Made by a program: the position numbers and the translations under genes
In this document: in pieces, positions 46,215 through 58,197 of the stretch
Layout: every line of letters starts with the position of its first letter
Position numbering within the stretch: position 1 is the stretch's first letter
Origin: Costus lasius
Taxonomy: Eukaryota > Streptophyta > Magnoliopsida > Zingiberales > Costaceae
Direction of reading: 5' to 3'
Length of the DNA: 64,000 nucleotides
Assembly (NCBI GenBank): GCA_027563935.2
Contig: CM050449.1
Span: 77,717,178 to 77,781,177, forward strand
Notes under the pieces: model-generated
What the model was told of the DNA's origin: nothing
What the model saw: the letters and a program-made list of their open reading frames with translations, nothing else
The model's database searches: none

Positions 46215-48503
46215 ATGGCACCGAGAAGATCAGTTAGGACCAAACCCTATGGAGCGGTGAGGAAGGAGAGTGTACGAGGCCCGTACCCTCCTATTTATCC
46301 TAGGTATATGATGGTCCATGGAGTACTCCCAGAGAGATTTGAGCTGCATCAGATGTCGGCAGTGGAGTCTCCGATACCTTTTGACCTATTTCCTCCTTCC
46401 GACACACCTTAGGAGTATCCCAGTATCTCTAACGAGCTTGGTATTGAGAGGATGTCGCCAGCTCCTAGCACATCTTCTGTACCCAGTACATCGCAGACGG
46501 CAGCACCTGAGCTAGTCAGCTCTCTGGAGTTAGAGATTATATCAGAGAGGCCTGCTGATAGGCTAGAGAGCCATGATCAGAGGATCGCCAGACGGTATGC
46601 TAGGAAGCGTACCACGTGAGGCATGACTACGCGGGGGAGGAGAGTTACCAGACCACTATCACCAGTTGTAGAGATAGCTGAGATATATGTAGCACCCCCA
46701 ACATCAGCACCTATAGTAGCAGAGATGGAGCAGTCAAAGGAGATGCAGACTGATGCTATTCCTATGGACGTGGAGGGTTTTGCTACACCAATTCCTTCTA
46801 CAGATATACCAGAGTCTATTGTTCCTACTGACACTCAGGCCATGGAGGTGGATACTCCACGTGACACAGTCCAGACTCCAGAGATTCCATCACCCTCCTC
46901 GGCCCAGGGAGATCTGTCTGTCCCTGAGGCCAGCACACCCATATTGCCAGATCGGGAGGAGGGATCGCCTAAGATATTTGCGGATTTACCAGAGATATCA
47001 GTGGACATACCTGAGCTCTGTTCATCTTTTCCATCTGTAGCACATGAGTCCTCCGCAACACCTGAGATAGTTCCACCCCAGTTTCTGAGACACCACACAT
47101 TACTGAGCCAGCACAGCCAGCACCTACACCAGTAGCACTAGTACCATCACTAGAGATTCGTTTGCCTTCACCAGAGCCATCATCAGGACATTCACCAGCT
47201 GCATCCTCCGAGCCTTCATCATCTGAGCCATCTCTAGCCATACCAGAGCTAGAGATGCCAACAAGGAGACGCGCACACTCACCACCTCCTGTTCTTATTC
47301 CCTATCCGCGACAGATCTGCCATAGGAGTAGAGAGCAAGAGAGGAGAAATCATGCTCTATCTACTAGGGGAGTGCTTAGCATGCGGTATTGGGATGACCA
47401 GGCACTACAGTCCCTAGGATTGTTCGACAACATCCAGTGGATGTTCACGAACATAGGGTGGCAGGATTTTTACCAGCAGATACATCCTACTTATGTACAG
47501 CTGACCCAGGAGTTCTTCAGTTCCGTCCAGATTACACTGAGGAACCATGATGACGGAGACCTAGGGAGGATGTCGTTCCGGTTGGGGAACCGGGAGCATG
47601 TACTTACTCTGGACCAACTAGGTCATATTTTTTGATTCCCCGCGGACGGGACCAGACACTGCCCTCGCGAATATTTAGAGGGGACTTTTTGGTAGGAGAT
47701 CACTGGTGAGCAGGGGTTTGACCCTAGGAGTGCCAGAGCGACGCGTTTTCCAGCCCCGTTTTCATATACATACATAGAGTACTGGCACACACCATCTTTG
47801 GGCGGGCAGAGAGCGATGGCATGGCCAGATCTTCAAAGTTGTTCTATTTATGGGCCATGCTGAGAGGATTCAGAGTTAGCACCTCATTCCACCTGATGAA
47901 GCAGATTCAGAAAGCTGCTAGAGCTCGGAGAGGAGTCCTTGTGATGGGAGGTATGATCACTACGATTGCCCTTGCCCTTGGTGTCGACCCCTCAGGATTG
48001 AACGAGGCAAAGGGCAATCCCAGACTTGATATGGACGCATGTGTTGCCATTAAGATGATTACGAGGCTTGGGAGCTCGTACCATCTTATGTTCAGGCACA
48101 TAGATATTACCATGAGGCTACCGAACATGAACCATACTACGGTTCGTGTTCAGCAGAACTGGATCATGGATCCCACACTTGGGGGATATCCTAGAGAAGC
48201 AGCTTCACCTCCATCTCCACCGAGATCTACAGAGCATATTCCTCCCGTCGAGCCATCAGCCGCTGATCGGTTGTCTACATCTGCCAGACCATCCACTTCA
48301 GCACGATCAGATCCTTCACTAGAGTAGATGCAAGCCGAGCAGAGAAGGATATGCGACGACATATCGCGTTTTGAGCAGGGACAGTCGAGAGCACTCGATT
48401 CTTTACACGCGATAGAGAAGTTATTACGGCGTCGTCTCCCATCATCATCGACTAGACATACTAGAGACGAGGAGGAAGACTCCAAGCATACAGAGACAGA
48501 TTG
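46215..48503 (+). pseudogene. Athila-type extra ORF (plant transposon-protein domain), broken
   Basis: From ATG 46215 (MAPRRSVRTKPYG) the coding text continues to about 48503. Lesions: TAG at 46410-46412, TGA near 46618, a frameshift near 47090, a stop at 47633-47635, a broken stretch 47640-47820 and another stop near 48325. Parts: basic N-terminus; long Pro/Ser/Thr/Glu-rich region (46640-47290); globular domain with MRYWDDQALQSLGLF...MFTNIGWQDFY and LGNREHVLTLDQLGHIF; C-terminal coiled-coil-like stretch. This resembles the plant transposon-protein/Athila ORF-1 family in the 3' part of Athila elements. No transmembrane segment is evident, so I do not call it envelope. Original size about 760 residues. 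Confidence 0.68.
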
Positions 48504-50100
48504 ATTTTGTGAGTATTGTATTTCATTTTTATGCACTTTCAGATTATTACTTGATATTATACATGTGATCTCACAATTATACTATCTATGCATAGGCTGA
48601 TTTGATGTTGATGCGACCACACACAGTTTCTTTTATGTTTTATTTGTGTGTGTGCGTTGTATTTATACATTATATGATTCGTTTTTGATATTTCTATTTG
48701 ACTTCTGATACTGGGATTGATATTGTATATATTAGATGATATTAGACCTTAGGATGCTGAACATGATTTGGATATGATGGTTTTGAATATATTTGACATT
48801 TATTGTGTGTCTGGTATGTAGTGTAAGGATTTTAGATGCTTGGTTGATGAGTTTATGCGTTTTAGAATGATTTTGGTATATGTGTTTGAAATTGATAATG
48901 AATAGTAACTAAGTATGGTAAACTATGTTTTTGTTTGATAAGACCTGACGGTATTTGATATTTGAAAGTTGATTACCATGTAAAATTTGAATATCTTCGA
49001 AATGGTATATTTTTTGGATTTTTCTGAGTTGTATTTCATATTTTTGATATAACTATACAGGGTTTCGCCAACAATACAAAGGGAACTCTTGCAAAAATTT
49101 TCTAAAACTCTTCATTGATTGAATGTTTATGCATATGCAACAATTTAAGTCTAGGGTGGTCACTTCCATATTTTACAGATATGAATCCTGTGAATCCTGA
49201 ATGTTTATGATTTTTAAGATACACTGGATTGATTTATCCTCAGTTTTGAACTTAGAATGCTCTTTGGGTATTTCAATTTTGATGACTTAGAAAATTTTTG
49301 AGGATTCACGTAAACTTAAATTGTCGAGTAAGACCAATTCTGGTATTGATAAAGTTTAATTATGGATTGTTGAATGTTTAAACAACATGTGCATAGTAAT
49401 CTTTGTACTTTTATGATTAATTTATCTTCCTTTGATTCGATAGTGACTTTTATGGATAGAAATTTGGTGATTTATATATTTAACCTGAGATTTGCTCCAA
49501 CTCCTCTAGTTGAATAATCCGAGGTTATGAATTGACACTAGCCAGCTTTCTGAATGAAAAAAAAAGGGGGACTCCTCTACTTGGCAGTGGTACCGAAGAT
49601 ATGAGTTGAAGTTTAAATAAAATAAAATGAGAAAAAAAGAAAGTTGTAGGCCAAGTGAAAAATCCTTCTAACTAAAGATTGCAACCATGAGTTACATTAT
49701 ATTGCTTGTAGTATACTTTAAACAATGTTATAGCACATAACAGTTTAAAGACCAAATTGCAATAAAAGTCTCTTATCTATAGTTTAACCAAGCGACTTGA
49801 AATAAATCTTTATCTATTGATTAGGGCAGATTTATTAAACCAAAAAGTATTTGATTGCTTGATATGTGTTGCATGAACATTATAACATGACTTGTGAAGT
49901 TTATCTTTCTTGGATTGTGAATTCTTAACGATTTACTTTTACTGTGATATCTCTTAAATGATTTAAGTTATGAAGAGTTGTTTACCTAAATTGTAGACTA
50001 AGGAATTTATTGATGGTAGAGCAGATGAGTGCTCCTTATTTTACATTCTTTATACATATCAAGGTATTGCTTGAGGATAAACAAAATTTTAAGTCTAGGG
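48504..50100 (+). other. AT-rich 3' untranslated region and purine tract of G
   Basis: About 1.6 kb of AT-rich sequence without a supported gene. TTTAAGTCTAGGG occurs at about 49147 and again at 50088-50100; the second directly precedes the LTR and is the likely polypurine tract. Confidence 0.65.
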
Positions 50101-51545
50101 TATTTTTTATACATTGCATTTACACTATGTTTTTGCCTATGTTTTATATCATATTTTGGGATTTATTGCATGATTTTGTGCTATTTTTAGTGCTTTTACT
50201 CTACTTTGCACGAAATCTTCATTTTTCTTGGTTTTTATGAAAATATAGGTAAAATGGTGTAAAAATGAAGGATTTCAAGAGTTTTGAAGCCAAAGCATGA
50301 TTCCCAAGGAGATCACAAAGCCTACACGTCAAATTTGGGGTGAAAACGGTGAAGAACGAGACAATGACGGCCTTGGTCGTAATTACGGATTCAGCCGTAA
50401 AAGCGACGACGAACGGAAGGTGAAAATCAGCTAAGTGTCGAAATGAACAGAAACTTTCACGGGTGAGGCTGTGAATCCATCATGGTCCGTGAAACTTTCT
50501 AAGGCCGAAAGCATTATACATAGAAACATTTACGGCCTCAGCCATAAACGCATCATGGGCTGTAAAAACTGTCGCCCGATGAGTTTTTCACTCGTTTCTC
50601 CCCTGATTCGAACCGGATTTGAACCAAATTGTTCCTAGATGAGTCCAAAACCGGTCTAGCTATAAAAGACAAGATTTTTTGAGGGTAAAGGGAGCTTTTC
50701 AGATGAACATAGACAGCGGCGGCGACAAGGGCGAAAGTTCAACTCCAGGGCATATTTTGGTGAGATTCCACGCGAAAGTTACGATTGATTGGCTCTTCCT
50801 CATCTCCAGATCGAGGAGAAGACAGTTTTACTGTTCTTTCTATGATTTCTTTGCGATCTTTAGGAGATTTTACTTATTCATCATAAACACATATATTTCC
50901 CTAACAATATGAGTGAGTAGATACTTGTTTCGGGATTATTGGGCATAGCCCGCTGACTTTCATGAATTAATCTATGTTATTGCTCATTTTACTATGAATT
51001 TATCATCACAATTGGATTGAAATTGCATGTATCTCGTAATTTACCTTGGCCAAGTAATTATACGTCTTAGACGTTGCGAGAAGGACCTAGAGGTGAATCG
51101 CAACATCTGATCTGTTTCAATTGAACCTTCAAATACAATCACGAGAGTAGGTTGGATTTGTCTGAAGGATTTACCAGCTTTTCATATAACTTAATGGGTT
51201 TAGTTAGGTTAACTGTCACGAGAGTAGGGAGTTAGCCTAATTAAATACCGTATTACGCTCCCTAGGAAAAGTTCCTTTCATGATTGATAATTTCTGTAGA
51301 ATTAGCTACTTTTAAACGATTCATGATTGTCAGTGTGGTGAACCCATGAAATCCCGATCCTTTAGAATTTGAACCTCTTAACGCTGCTTTCAAGTTTGTT
51401 CGCGCTTAGAAGTTTAGAACAACCACTGGTTTAGTCCGCTTAGATTCAAACAAGTCAATAAGTCAGTACTTAACTACATAATCCTGATGGGAACGATAAT
51501 CTTTTTATTACTTCGATAAATCCGTGCACTTGCAGAACCCTATCA
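50101..51545 (+). repeat. 3' LTR of element G (left end approximate)
   Basis: Right end fixed by the match of 51375-51545 to 42991-43161. Left end placed after the purine tract; the first bases (TATTTT) do not show a clean TG, so it may be off by a few bases. Length about 1445 bp. Confidence 0.72.
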
Positions 51546-52895
51546 TCGGTCAGTTAAGTATCCTATTGGAATTTTGGCAGATGTTCCAATTTAGGTAGTT
51601 AAGTATTTTATTCTAGTAGACTTTGTGGTTTTAGAGATGGAGGAGGATTTTAAGATCCCCATCATTCTTGGAAGACCATTCTTGGCTACAGCAGGTGCAA
51701 TCATTGATGCAAAAGAATGGTAAACTCACTCTTAAAGTTGGTGAAAATATAATTGAGTTTGATTTATTTGAGTCTATGAAAAAACCATCATATGGGTCTT
51801 ATTGTAGTATTCATGCTGTAGATGATATTCTTAGTGATCTTCATACTCTATTTGATGATTCTACTGATTCTAAAACATATGATTCATTAGATTGTATTTC
51901 ACATGATGATCAAGAAAATCAGGAGAAGAAATTTCCAAAAGTTGAACTGAAATCTTTGCCAAATAATCTTCGTTATGAATTTCTTGGGCCTAATTCTACT
52001 TACCCTATTATTGTTGATGCACAGCTTAATGAAAGGGAAACAGGCTTGCTTTTAAAGGAATTGAGAATTCATAGGAAGGTAATTGGGTATTCTATTGATG
52101 ATTTAAAAAGAATTATTCCCTCTTTTTGTATGCATAGGATATTTTTGGAAGAGGAACACAAACCACATGTGGATTTCCAGAGAAGGCTTAACCCCACTAT
52201 GAAAGAAGTTGTGAAAAAGGAGGTTATGAAACTACTTGATCCAGGTGCTACTTATCCTATCTCCGATAGTAAATGGGTAAGTCCTATTCATTGTGTTCCT
52301 AAAAAAGGGGGTGTGACTATGATGAAAGGAAAGGATAATGAATTAATTCCTATTCGAAGTATGACTAGTTGGCGCATGTGCATAGATTATAGAAAATTAA
52401 ATTCTTCTACTAGGAAAGATCACTTGCTGCTGCCTTTTATTGAACAAATGGTTGAAAGACTTGCTAATCACTCTTAATTTTGCTTTTTGGATGGGGGTAT
52501 TCTGGATTTTTCCAAATTCCCATCAATCCTGATGACCAAGATAAAACCACTTTTACATGCTCATATGGTACCTTTGCCTATAGGAGAATGTCTTTCGGTT
52601 TGTGTAATGTACCTGCTACTTTTCAGAGATGTATGATGGCTATATTTTCATATTTTTTTGAAGGCTTTATGGATGTTTTTATAGATAACTTCTCTGTTTA
52701 TGGTTTCTCTTTTGATGATTGTTTAGCTAACTTATCTCGAGCTTTGCAGAGGTGTGACGAAACTAATTTTGTGCTTAACTGGGAAAAATGTCTTTTCATG
52801 GTCAGGCAAGGAATAGTTTTGGGACACTGGGTTTTAGAAAGAGGGATAGAGGTTGAGAAAGCAAAGATTGAAGTGATTGAGAAGTTGATGCCACT
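51546..52895 (+). pseudogene. Athila-like gypsy protease-RT remnant (element H)
   Basis: Resumes inside protease ([28 protein letters not shown] near 51660-51700) and runs into RT: KWVSPIHCVPKKGG near 52280, WRMCIDYRKLN near 52370, SGFFQIPI near 52500, FAYRRMSFGLCN near 52580, and the catalytic box as VFIDNFSVYG near 52675-52700. The second Asp of the box is Asn, so the enzyme would be dead even if translated. Other lesions: TAG at 51592-51594, an extra base near 51710, a frameshift near 52478-52490. G interrupts it on the left, solo LTR S on the right; 18 more bases survive at 55024-55041. Confidence 0.88.
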
Positions 52896-55023
52896 TGTTG
52901 GTATGTATACCCTTAGGACCAGTTGTTGGTCTTACTTATGTACTATTTGACATTGATATCTTATATATCATTCTGGCATTATCATTATTATGCTACGTTT
53001 ACATCTGCGATTATGTACTTACATAATAATATCCCTAGAGACAGATTGTATATATGCTCAAACTTTGTCCCTAGTCAAGTACCTGAGTGCATATAGGATA
53101 GCTTTGGTACATGTGAGACTGGTATATGGGTTGGTTAGGCACAAGGTGCTAACACACGCATAAGGGTATATCAGTGGTAGATATATTAGACTGACCCACT
53201 GTGAGGCTCTGACTTGGTGTCATGAGTTAACCTCACAAGTGATAGGAGATGCATTGATCTTTGACTTGAGGTCATTGACTCTTCCATATAGTTAGGGACA
53301 TGCTTTGATACAACCTAACACCTCACCATAGTTGGGAGGTCATACTAGTTGTCATTGAGCATGTCACGACCCGTATGAGAAGATCAATGTACAAACATAG
53401 GATTTGCCCCTTTCTTAGGAAAGCTTGATATCCATGGGGCCCCCTATGGTTCTATGATTGAAAGTGTATGGCCATACCCAGGTGAGAACCCGATTTAGTC
53501 ATGACCATGAGATTGGGTAAAAGCAAGTGGTGACACACTTGTCCAATCAACTATAAGTTTAGCAAAAGGACTGTAATGCATTGGTACCTATTTGCGATGA
53601 TGGGGATGTCAATGATGACATCCATTCCAAAGACTTGGGTAGTAGCGATGCACTGCTAGGTGCCACACACTGCTTGTGATGACCTAAGTTCATCACTGCC
53701 AACGTCAGAGGAACCTACAGGGTCGCACACCTTGATGCTCGAGTTTTCATATTGATCGGGTAGCCTTCGGATCGAGTTATTTCATAACCCAGATATTGAT
53801 CGGGTAGCCTTCGGATCGAGTTATTTCATAACCCAGATCTATTTGGGAGATTTCATCAGCGCCAATGGGCATGATGAGATGAAAGAAACTTATTAGAGCC
53901 GAACTTTATTTTTGGCATATTGAGCAAAAATTAACCATGGTTAGCCTCATTTGACCTTGGGTTAAATTGGATTGGATCCAATGGCTTGGTTAACATGCAT
54001 AATGAAGTTTGGGCTAGGCCCATTACCCAATGGGGCTTACTAATAAGTTGTCATGAAGAGATAAGAGGATAAAAGGGTATAATGGGGAGGATTTTATGGC
54101 ATAGGCACATGAAGAGTCCTAGGTGGACTAGGATTAACGCATAAGGCTTATTTGGCATCTTCCAAGTAATTGATTGAGATTGGATTTTGATTTAATCACT
54201 TGAGATATTAATTGGATTGTGATAGGTGCATGTGGGCTAATTATTAACATAATTATAGTCCTAATTTGATTAGGACTTCCGCCTATGACACATTAGGCAA
54301 ACTATCTTCATGCTTTGACTAGGTCTTAATGTATGGATGGAACTATTGCCTCATAAGGCATGATGTGGGCCCATATGGCATAAGCTTGCTTAGGCAAGGC
54401 TTGGGTGCATAATGGATTAAGAATTTAATTGATATAATTGATTGGATAAATCCCTTAATCAAAGCCCTAATCACCTACACCTTCCATACAACCCTACTAC
54501 ACTTTGATCCAATAAAACAAGCCCTAGCCGAACCCTTTGGGACACACTAATCCTAGGAGGCATGGACAAAAAAGGGGGTGCAAGCTAGGGGATCTTTGGA
54601 GCTCTTCTTCCATCAAGCCATCGGCATCTTGCTTCTTCCTCCTCTTGGTGCAAGTGAGCACTTTGGCTTGGCAGTTTCTTCCTTCCTTCTTCTTCCTTGG
54701 TGCATCCTCTCATGGTGGTGGCACAAGTGATCTTGAAGGACTCTCCCTTAGCGTGGATCTTCTTCCCAAGGCTAGCACCGGGCATGGAATAAGAGAACTC
54801 AAGCATTGGTTGTGTGCGAAACTGCAGAGGGCAAACAAACACATGGGTGCCTACATCTATTCTCCATCAATTACTTTAATGTACTATCTCTTACTCACCG
54901 TGTCAACCCTCTCGCTTGTATCGATCCATTGGGTTTTTGGGACTGGCCTATTCCAGGGATTTGCTTCCACTCTATGTATCTATGTTGTATGTAAAATTTT
55001 AAAATACCAGGGGTTTCCTAACA
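52896..55023 (+). mobile_element. Solo LTR S of copia family 2
   Basis: 2128-bp LTR, TGTTGGTATGTATACC...GGTTTCCTAACA, diverged from but full-length homologous to the LTR of C. No primer site or internal region adjoins it. Flanks CCACT (52891-52895) and CCACC (55024-55028) match at 4 of 5 bases, and H pol text continues sensibly across it, so it arose by LTR-LTR recombination after insertion in H. Palindrome at 53466-53477. The 178-codon ORF at 54537-55073 is LTR sequence, not a gene. Confidence 0.9.
53751..53838 (+). repeat. 44-bp tandem duplication inside LTR S
   Basis: Two identical copies (53751-53794 and 53795-53838) starting ATTGATCGGGTAGCCTTCGG. The LTR of C has one. Confidence 0.95.
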
Positions 55024-55041
55024 CCACCCATGACAGTCAAG
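55024..55041 (+). pseudogene. 18-bp remnant of element H pol between S and F
   Basis: CCACCCATGACAGTCAAG continues the RT reading of H (…KIEVIEKL, then proline-rich, then T-V-K), as expected in this part of gypsy RT. TCAAG at its end is the likely target site of F. Confidence 0.7.
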
Positions 55042-56727
55042 TGTTGGGGTATGCCCTTAAGGCTAATGTTTGAGGCCTTGGGATTGTATCAGTATCATGT
55101 ATAAACTCTTATGTTTATAAAGGCAATGGTTGTTATTCAGGTTGTTACATTGTCTGCTGCAACAAGTGTACTTCTGAATGATGTCTCAATGCTGTTCAGC
55201 TAGGCTGACATGCTATAAAGTCCTTAGTCGAGATATCTTGGTGAACATGAGACAGCCTTGATATGATTGAGACTAATATGTGTTCTAATCTTATAGGATG
55301 CTTCGAGCATGGAATAAGATGTAGGCTCATGGGTACATTGGATGTACTGGACAGACCCTACTAGGATATTCAATTGCTTGTCACAATGTGAATAATCCTT
55401 GAATGTAACAAGTGGCACATATCCTCTGACTTGAGATCACTTGTGTTTCTAAATGATGATTGTCATTGTTTTGAGGTAGTTCAATATCATTTGAAACATA
55501 ATGGTTATAGACTATCTTGGATAATGATCATGAGTCATGTTAGGGCACTAGCGATAGATATAGGATTGCCGTCTCCTTGTTTAAGGAGTGTGATGTTCTA
55601 CTGGGGCCCCCCTGGATGAGATGATTGAGAAAGTGTATGGCCATACCCAGGTGACTATGTTCATCTGATCTAATCATGCTCATCATATTGGAGTTACAGG
55701 CTTGACTCGCTTGTCCAATAAGAACATCCAGTGGCAAAGGAAATTTGTATGCCTCGTGAAGTGGATTCACACTTGTGCTATGGTTTGGGTGTAGTCTTGG
55801 AAGACTCTTTCCTCTATATCGGGAGACAGTGATGTGTTGCTAGATACCCCTCACTGATCGTGATAACGTAAGTTATCGTTACCGACGTTTAAAGGAAACC
55901 CTTAGGGTCGCACAATTCGATGATATGGCTTACTTAAGTCAGATCGTGTGGACTGAATTGTTTAGGTTCAGTTTGAAGGAGTTTAAACTCTGATTGTAAG
56001 TGAGATCTAGTCTGATCATGTTTGATTGATTGGGGCTTGAGATCGGTAAGCTTTGATCGAGAGAATTGATGCTGGATCAGTGAGATCAAGAGCATCAGGA
56101 GATGAACGGTTAGATCTGGAGCCTTAGGGTTTAAGATGATCTAGACCAAATGGCTTGGGCTGGTTTGATTTGGTCTTTGGACCAAATGCAATTGCATTGA
56201 ACCGGTTCAAGAGAGTGCACGCATGGTTCAATGCTTGAGGCGTTTTTGATCGGTTTTGACATCATGGGCGCATGGCTTCGTGTCTTTCCTATTTTTGGAA
56301 AGTCATTAGCGCATGTTCTCTTCAACGCCAAAAACGCTTCAACGCTCGCCTCTCTAATTTGCGCTCTCGTGTGTGGCTTGTCTTCACGAGAGAGTTGAGA
56401 AGATTTCGGCCAAGGTGAACATCACTCTCGCATCTCCATCTTCCTCCACACAAAGGACCCCTTGAAGCTTTGCTAGCACAAAGACGACAAGGAGAAGCCA
56501 TCTTCATTCGTTGTGTGCGTCATCTTCGGAGAAGAAGCAATTGCGTCTTTGCTTCCAAAACACCATCCAATCCAATGGCGTTGGTATGATCCCTTATGAT
56601 CTATTCCATTGTTACAAGTTGATCATATGAACTACATGCGATCTTATCTTTGAAACCCTAATTTCCGCTGCCAAAACTTAATTTGCGCCAAGTAGGGTTT
56701 CGCTCCCCCCTTGAAGGGGACTCTTCA
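55042..56727 (+). repeat. 5' LTR of element F
   Basis: 1686 bp, TGTTGGGG...CTCTTCA, followed by a primer site. Palindrome at 55635-55646; TATA-like CTCTATATCGG near 55811. Confidence 0.93.
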
Positions 56728-56729
56728 AT

Positions 56730-56741
56730 TGGTATCAGAGC
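56730..56741 (+). other. Primer binding site (initiator Met tRNA), element F
   Basis: TGGTATCAGAGC two bases after the LTR. Confidence 0.92.
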
Positions 56742-58197
56742 GCTGGTTCTTGTAGAATCATATGATTGCTTGATGATTTGTGATCCTTGTTTGTGTTTGA
56801 TAAGTAGATCTAGTAGGAAGCATCTTGCGCATCTATATGTAGAGTAATGAAAATACATGAAGTATGTTTTTGTTTACTCCTTTGCGCATGCATGATGTAT
56901 TGTTGCGCATGTTAGAAGTTTTTCAAAACTTAACTTGCGCGCCCCTACTTTAGATCTAATGCGTCTACTATAAACCCTTAGACGGGTTGATGGGGTTGAA
57001 GTCATCCTCTAGGTAGGATCCAAATAGTCTGATCAGACCATCTGACAGCCTAGATGGGTTGACCAGATAGCACCTGTGCGCAAGCACGAGGTGGCTATAG
57101 GTCGACTGCATCAAGGGCGTGTAGCGAGGTCTGGTTGAGACAACCAGTGAACGCACATGAGTTAGGCCCGGGGTCACACCCGCTTGCCAGAACTCATGAG
57201 GGTTGTTCAGCCCTTGGCGCATGCATGGTTGACCATTAGGTCAACTCAAGTCAGTTAGGACTTGGTGCATGCAAGGGCAGTGGATCTGCCTAGACATGAT
57301 GAGTGGATCCCTATCAATGGACCGTTGTAAGGTTGTAGGGCACATAAGAAAATTAAAATTGATGCCAATGGGTTTTCAAACATTTTATTTTCTTGTTAAT
57401 GGATCACATGATGATTGGATGCCATGATATATGTTTATTTCATCTTATGTGGGTTGCCCTTTTAATGTGTGCTGTGCTGGGGCCTGCGAGCCTGGTTTAA
57501 ACTTGTAAATTAATTTTTATTGTGATATGCGAATCACTTTTTAATTGATTTATAAAATGTTATTGACCTGCGAGTCAATCTTGTCTAGATAGATTACATT
57601 GTAATTTAATCAGACAAGAGCACAGAGCACACATGGCATTGGCGCATGCAGCAGTGGCTTGACCAGGTAGGAGGTCTAGGGTTCGACCCTAGCACAGGCG
57701 CATTTACCTGGTGGGCGCACCTGAGCTGCAGAGGGCGCTTGGGCCCTGGTCTGGGCCAGATGAGAGGCTGAAGACCCAAGAAGCATGTGAAGACTTAAGA
57801 TACCTTAAGGTCTTACTTAGGCTTAATGGGCGTTTACCACATAAGATCATCATGCTTTCTTTTATTGTTTAAATAATTAGACTTGCATGATTTATTTATC
57901 TTCTGCTATCACCATAGGGTTTGCATGATAGTTAAGCAGATAAAAGGCCGTTAAAATCCAACGCTAAAATATCAAGCTCGATAGCCTTCTGACGCGAAAC
58001 CTCACTGTTCTGACTATCGTTGGAGCCGTGTTGTACCCACTCAGTGGGCACGTCCATCTATCTTCAGACGGTGTGTGATTTCACCTGCGTGTTACAGAGA
58101 AGGGATTTATCGCTTCTCGTTGCTCAGCATAGCACGTGGTGGTCCAGGGAGTAGGTCGGGTTAGCTTGACCATGTAGGCTACATATGTGGCGCATAT
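56742..58197 (+). other. 5' leader of element F, truncated
   Basis: Closest in layout to the leaders of B and D: tRNA-like segment 57641-57703 and hairpin CCCACTCAGTGGG at 58036-58048. The second hairpin and the acceptor region are beyond the J insertion. No gene. Confidence 0.75.
57641..57703 (+). other. tRNA-like B-box segment in leader of F
   Basis: Flanked by GGCGCAT (57641-57647 and 57697-57703) with CTAGGGTTCGACCCTAG at 57676-57692; same arrangement as in B. Confidence 0.45.

Larger units (their letters stand above)
42991..51545 (+). mobile_element. Athila-like gypsy element G, pol-deleted, 5' LTR interrupted by C
   Basis: Order: last 171 bp of the 5' LTR (42991-43161), Asp-tRNA-type primer site, gag and protease remnants (43412-45366), post-pol spacer, a further ORF remnant (46215-48503), AT-rich region, purine tract and 3' LTR (about 50101-51545). 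The 171-bp LTR pieces differ at about 13 positions, so it is much older than the copia elements. RT, RNase H and integrase are absent. The rest of the 5' LTR should lie left of the window, beyond element C. G itself interrupts the protease of H. Confidence 0.87.
55042..58197 (+). mobile_element. Copia element F (family 1), 5' LTR and leader only
   Basis: LTR 55042-56727, primer site 56730-56741, leader to 58197, where an inverted family-1 LTR (J) cuts in. Gag-pol and the 3' LTR would lie right of the window if they survive. Confidence 0.92.

Noticed and set aside
46215..48503. Envelope gene in the Athila-like element G
   Set aside because: Position fits the env-like slot, but no signal peptide or membrane segment is visible and the domain resembles the plant transposon-protein family.
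51546..52895. Taking this RT as the missing pol of element G
   Set aside because: It lies outside the right end of the G 3' LTR and begins mid-protease, duplicating the protease block G already has; it belongs to the older host element H.
54537..55073. 178-codon ORF at the right end of LTR S
   Set aside because: Spans the LTR end and runs into H and F sequence; no protein similarity recognised.
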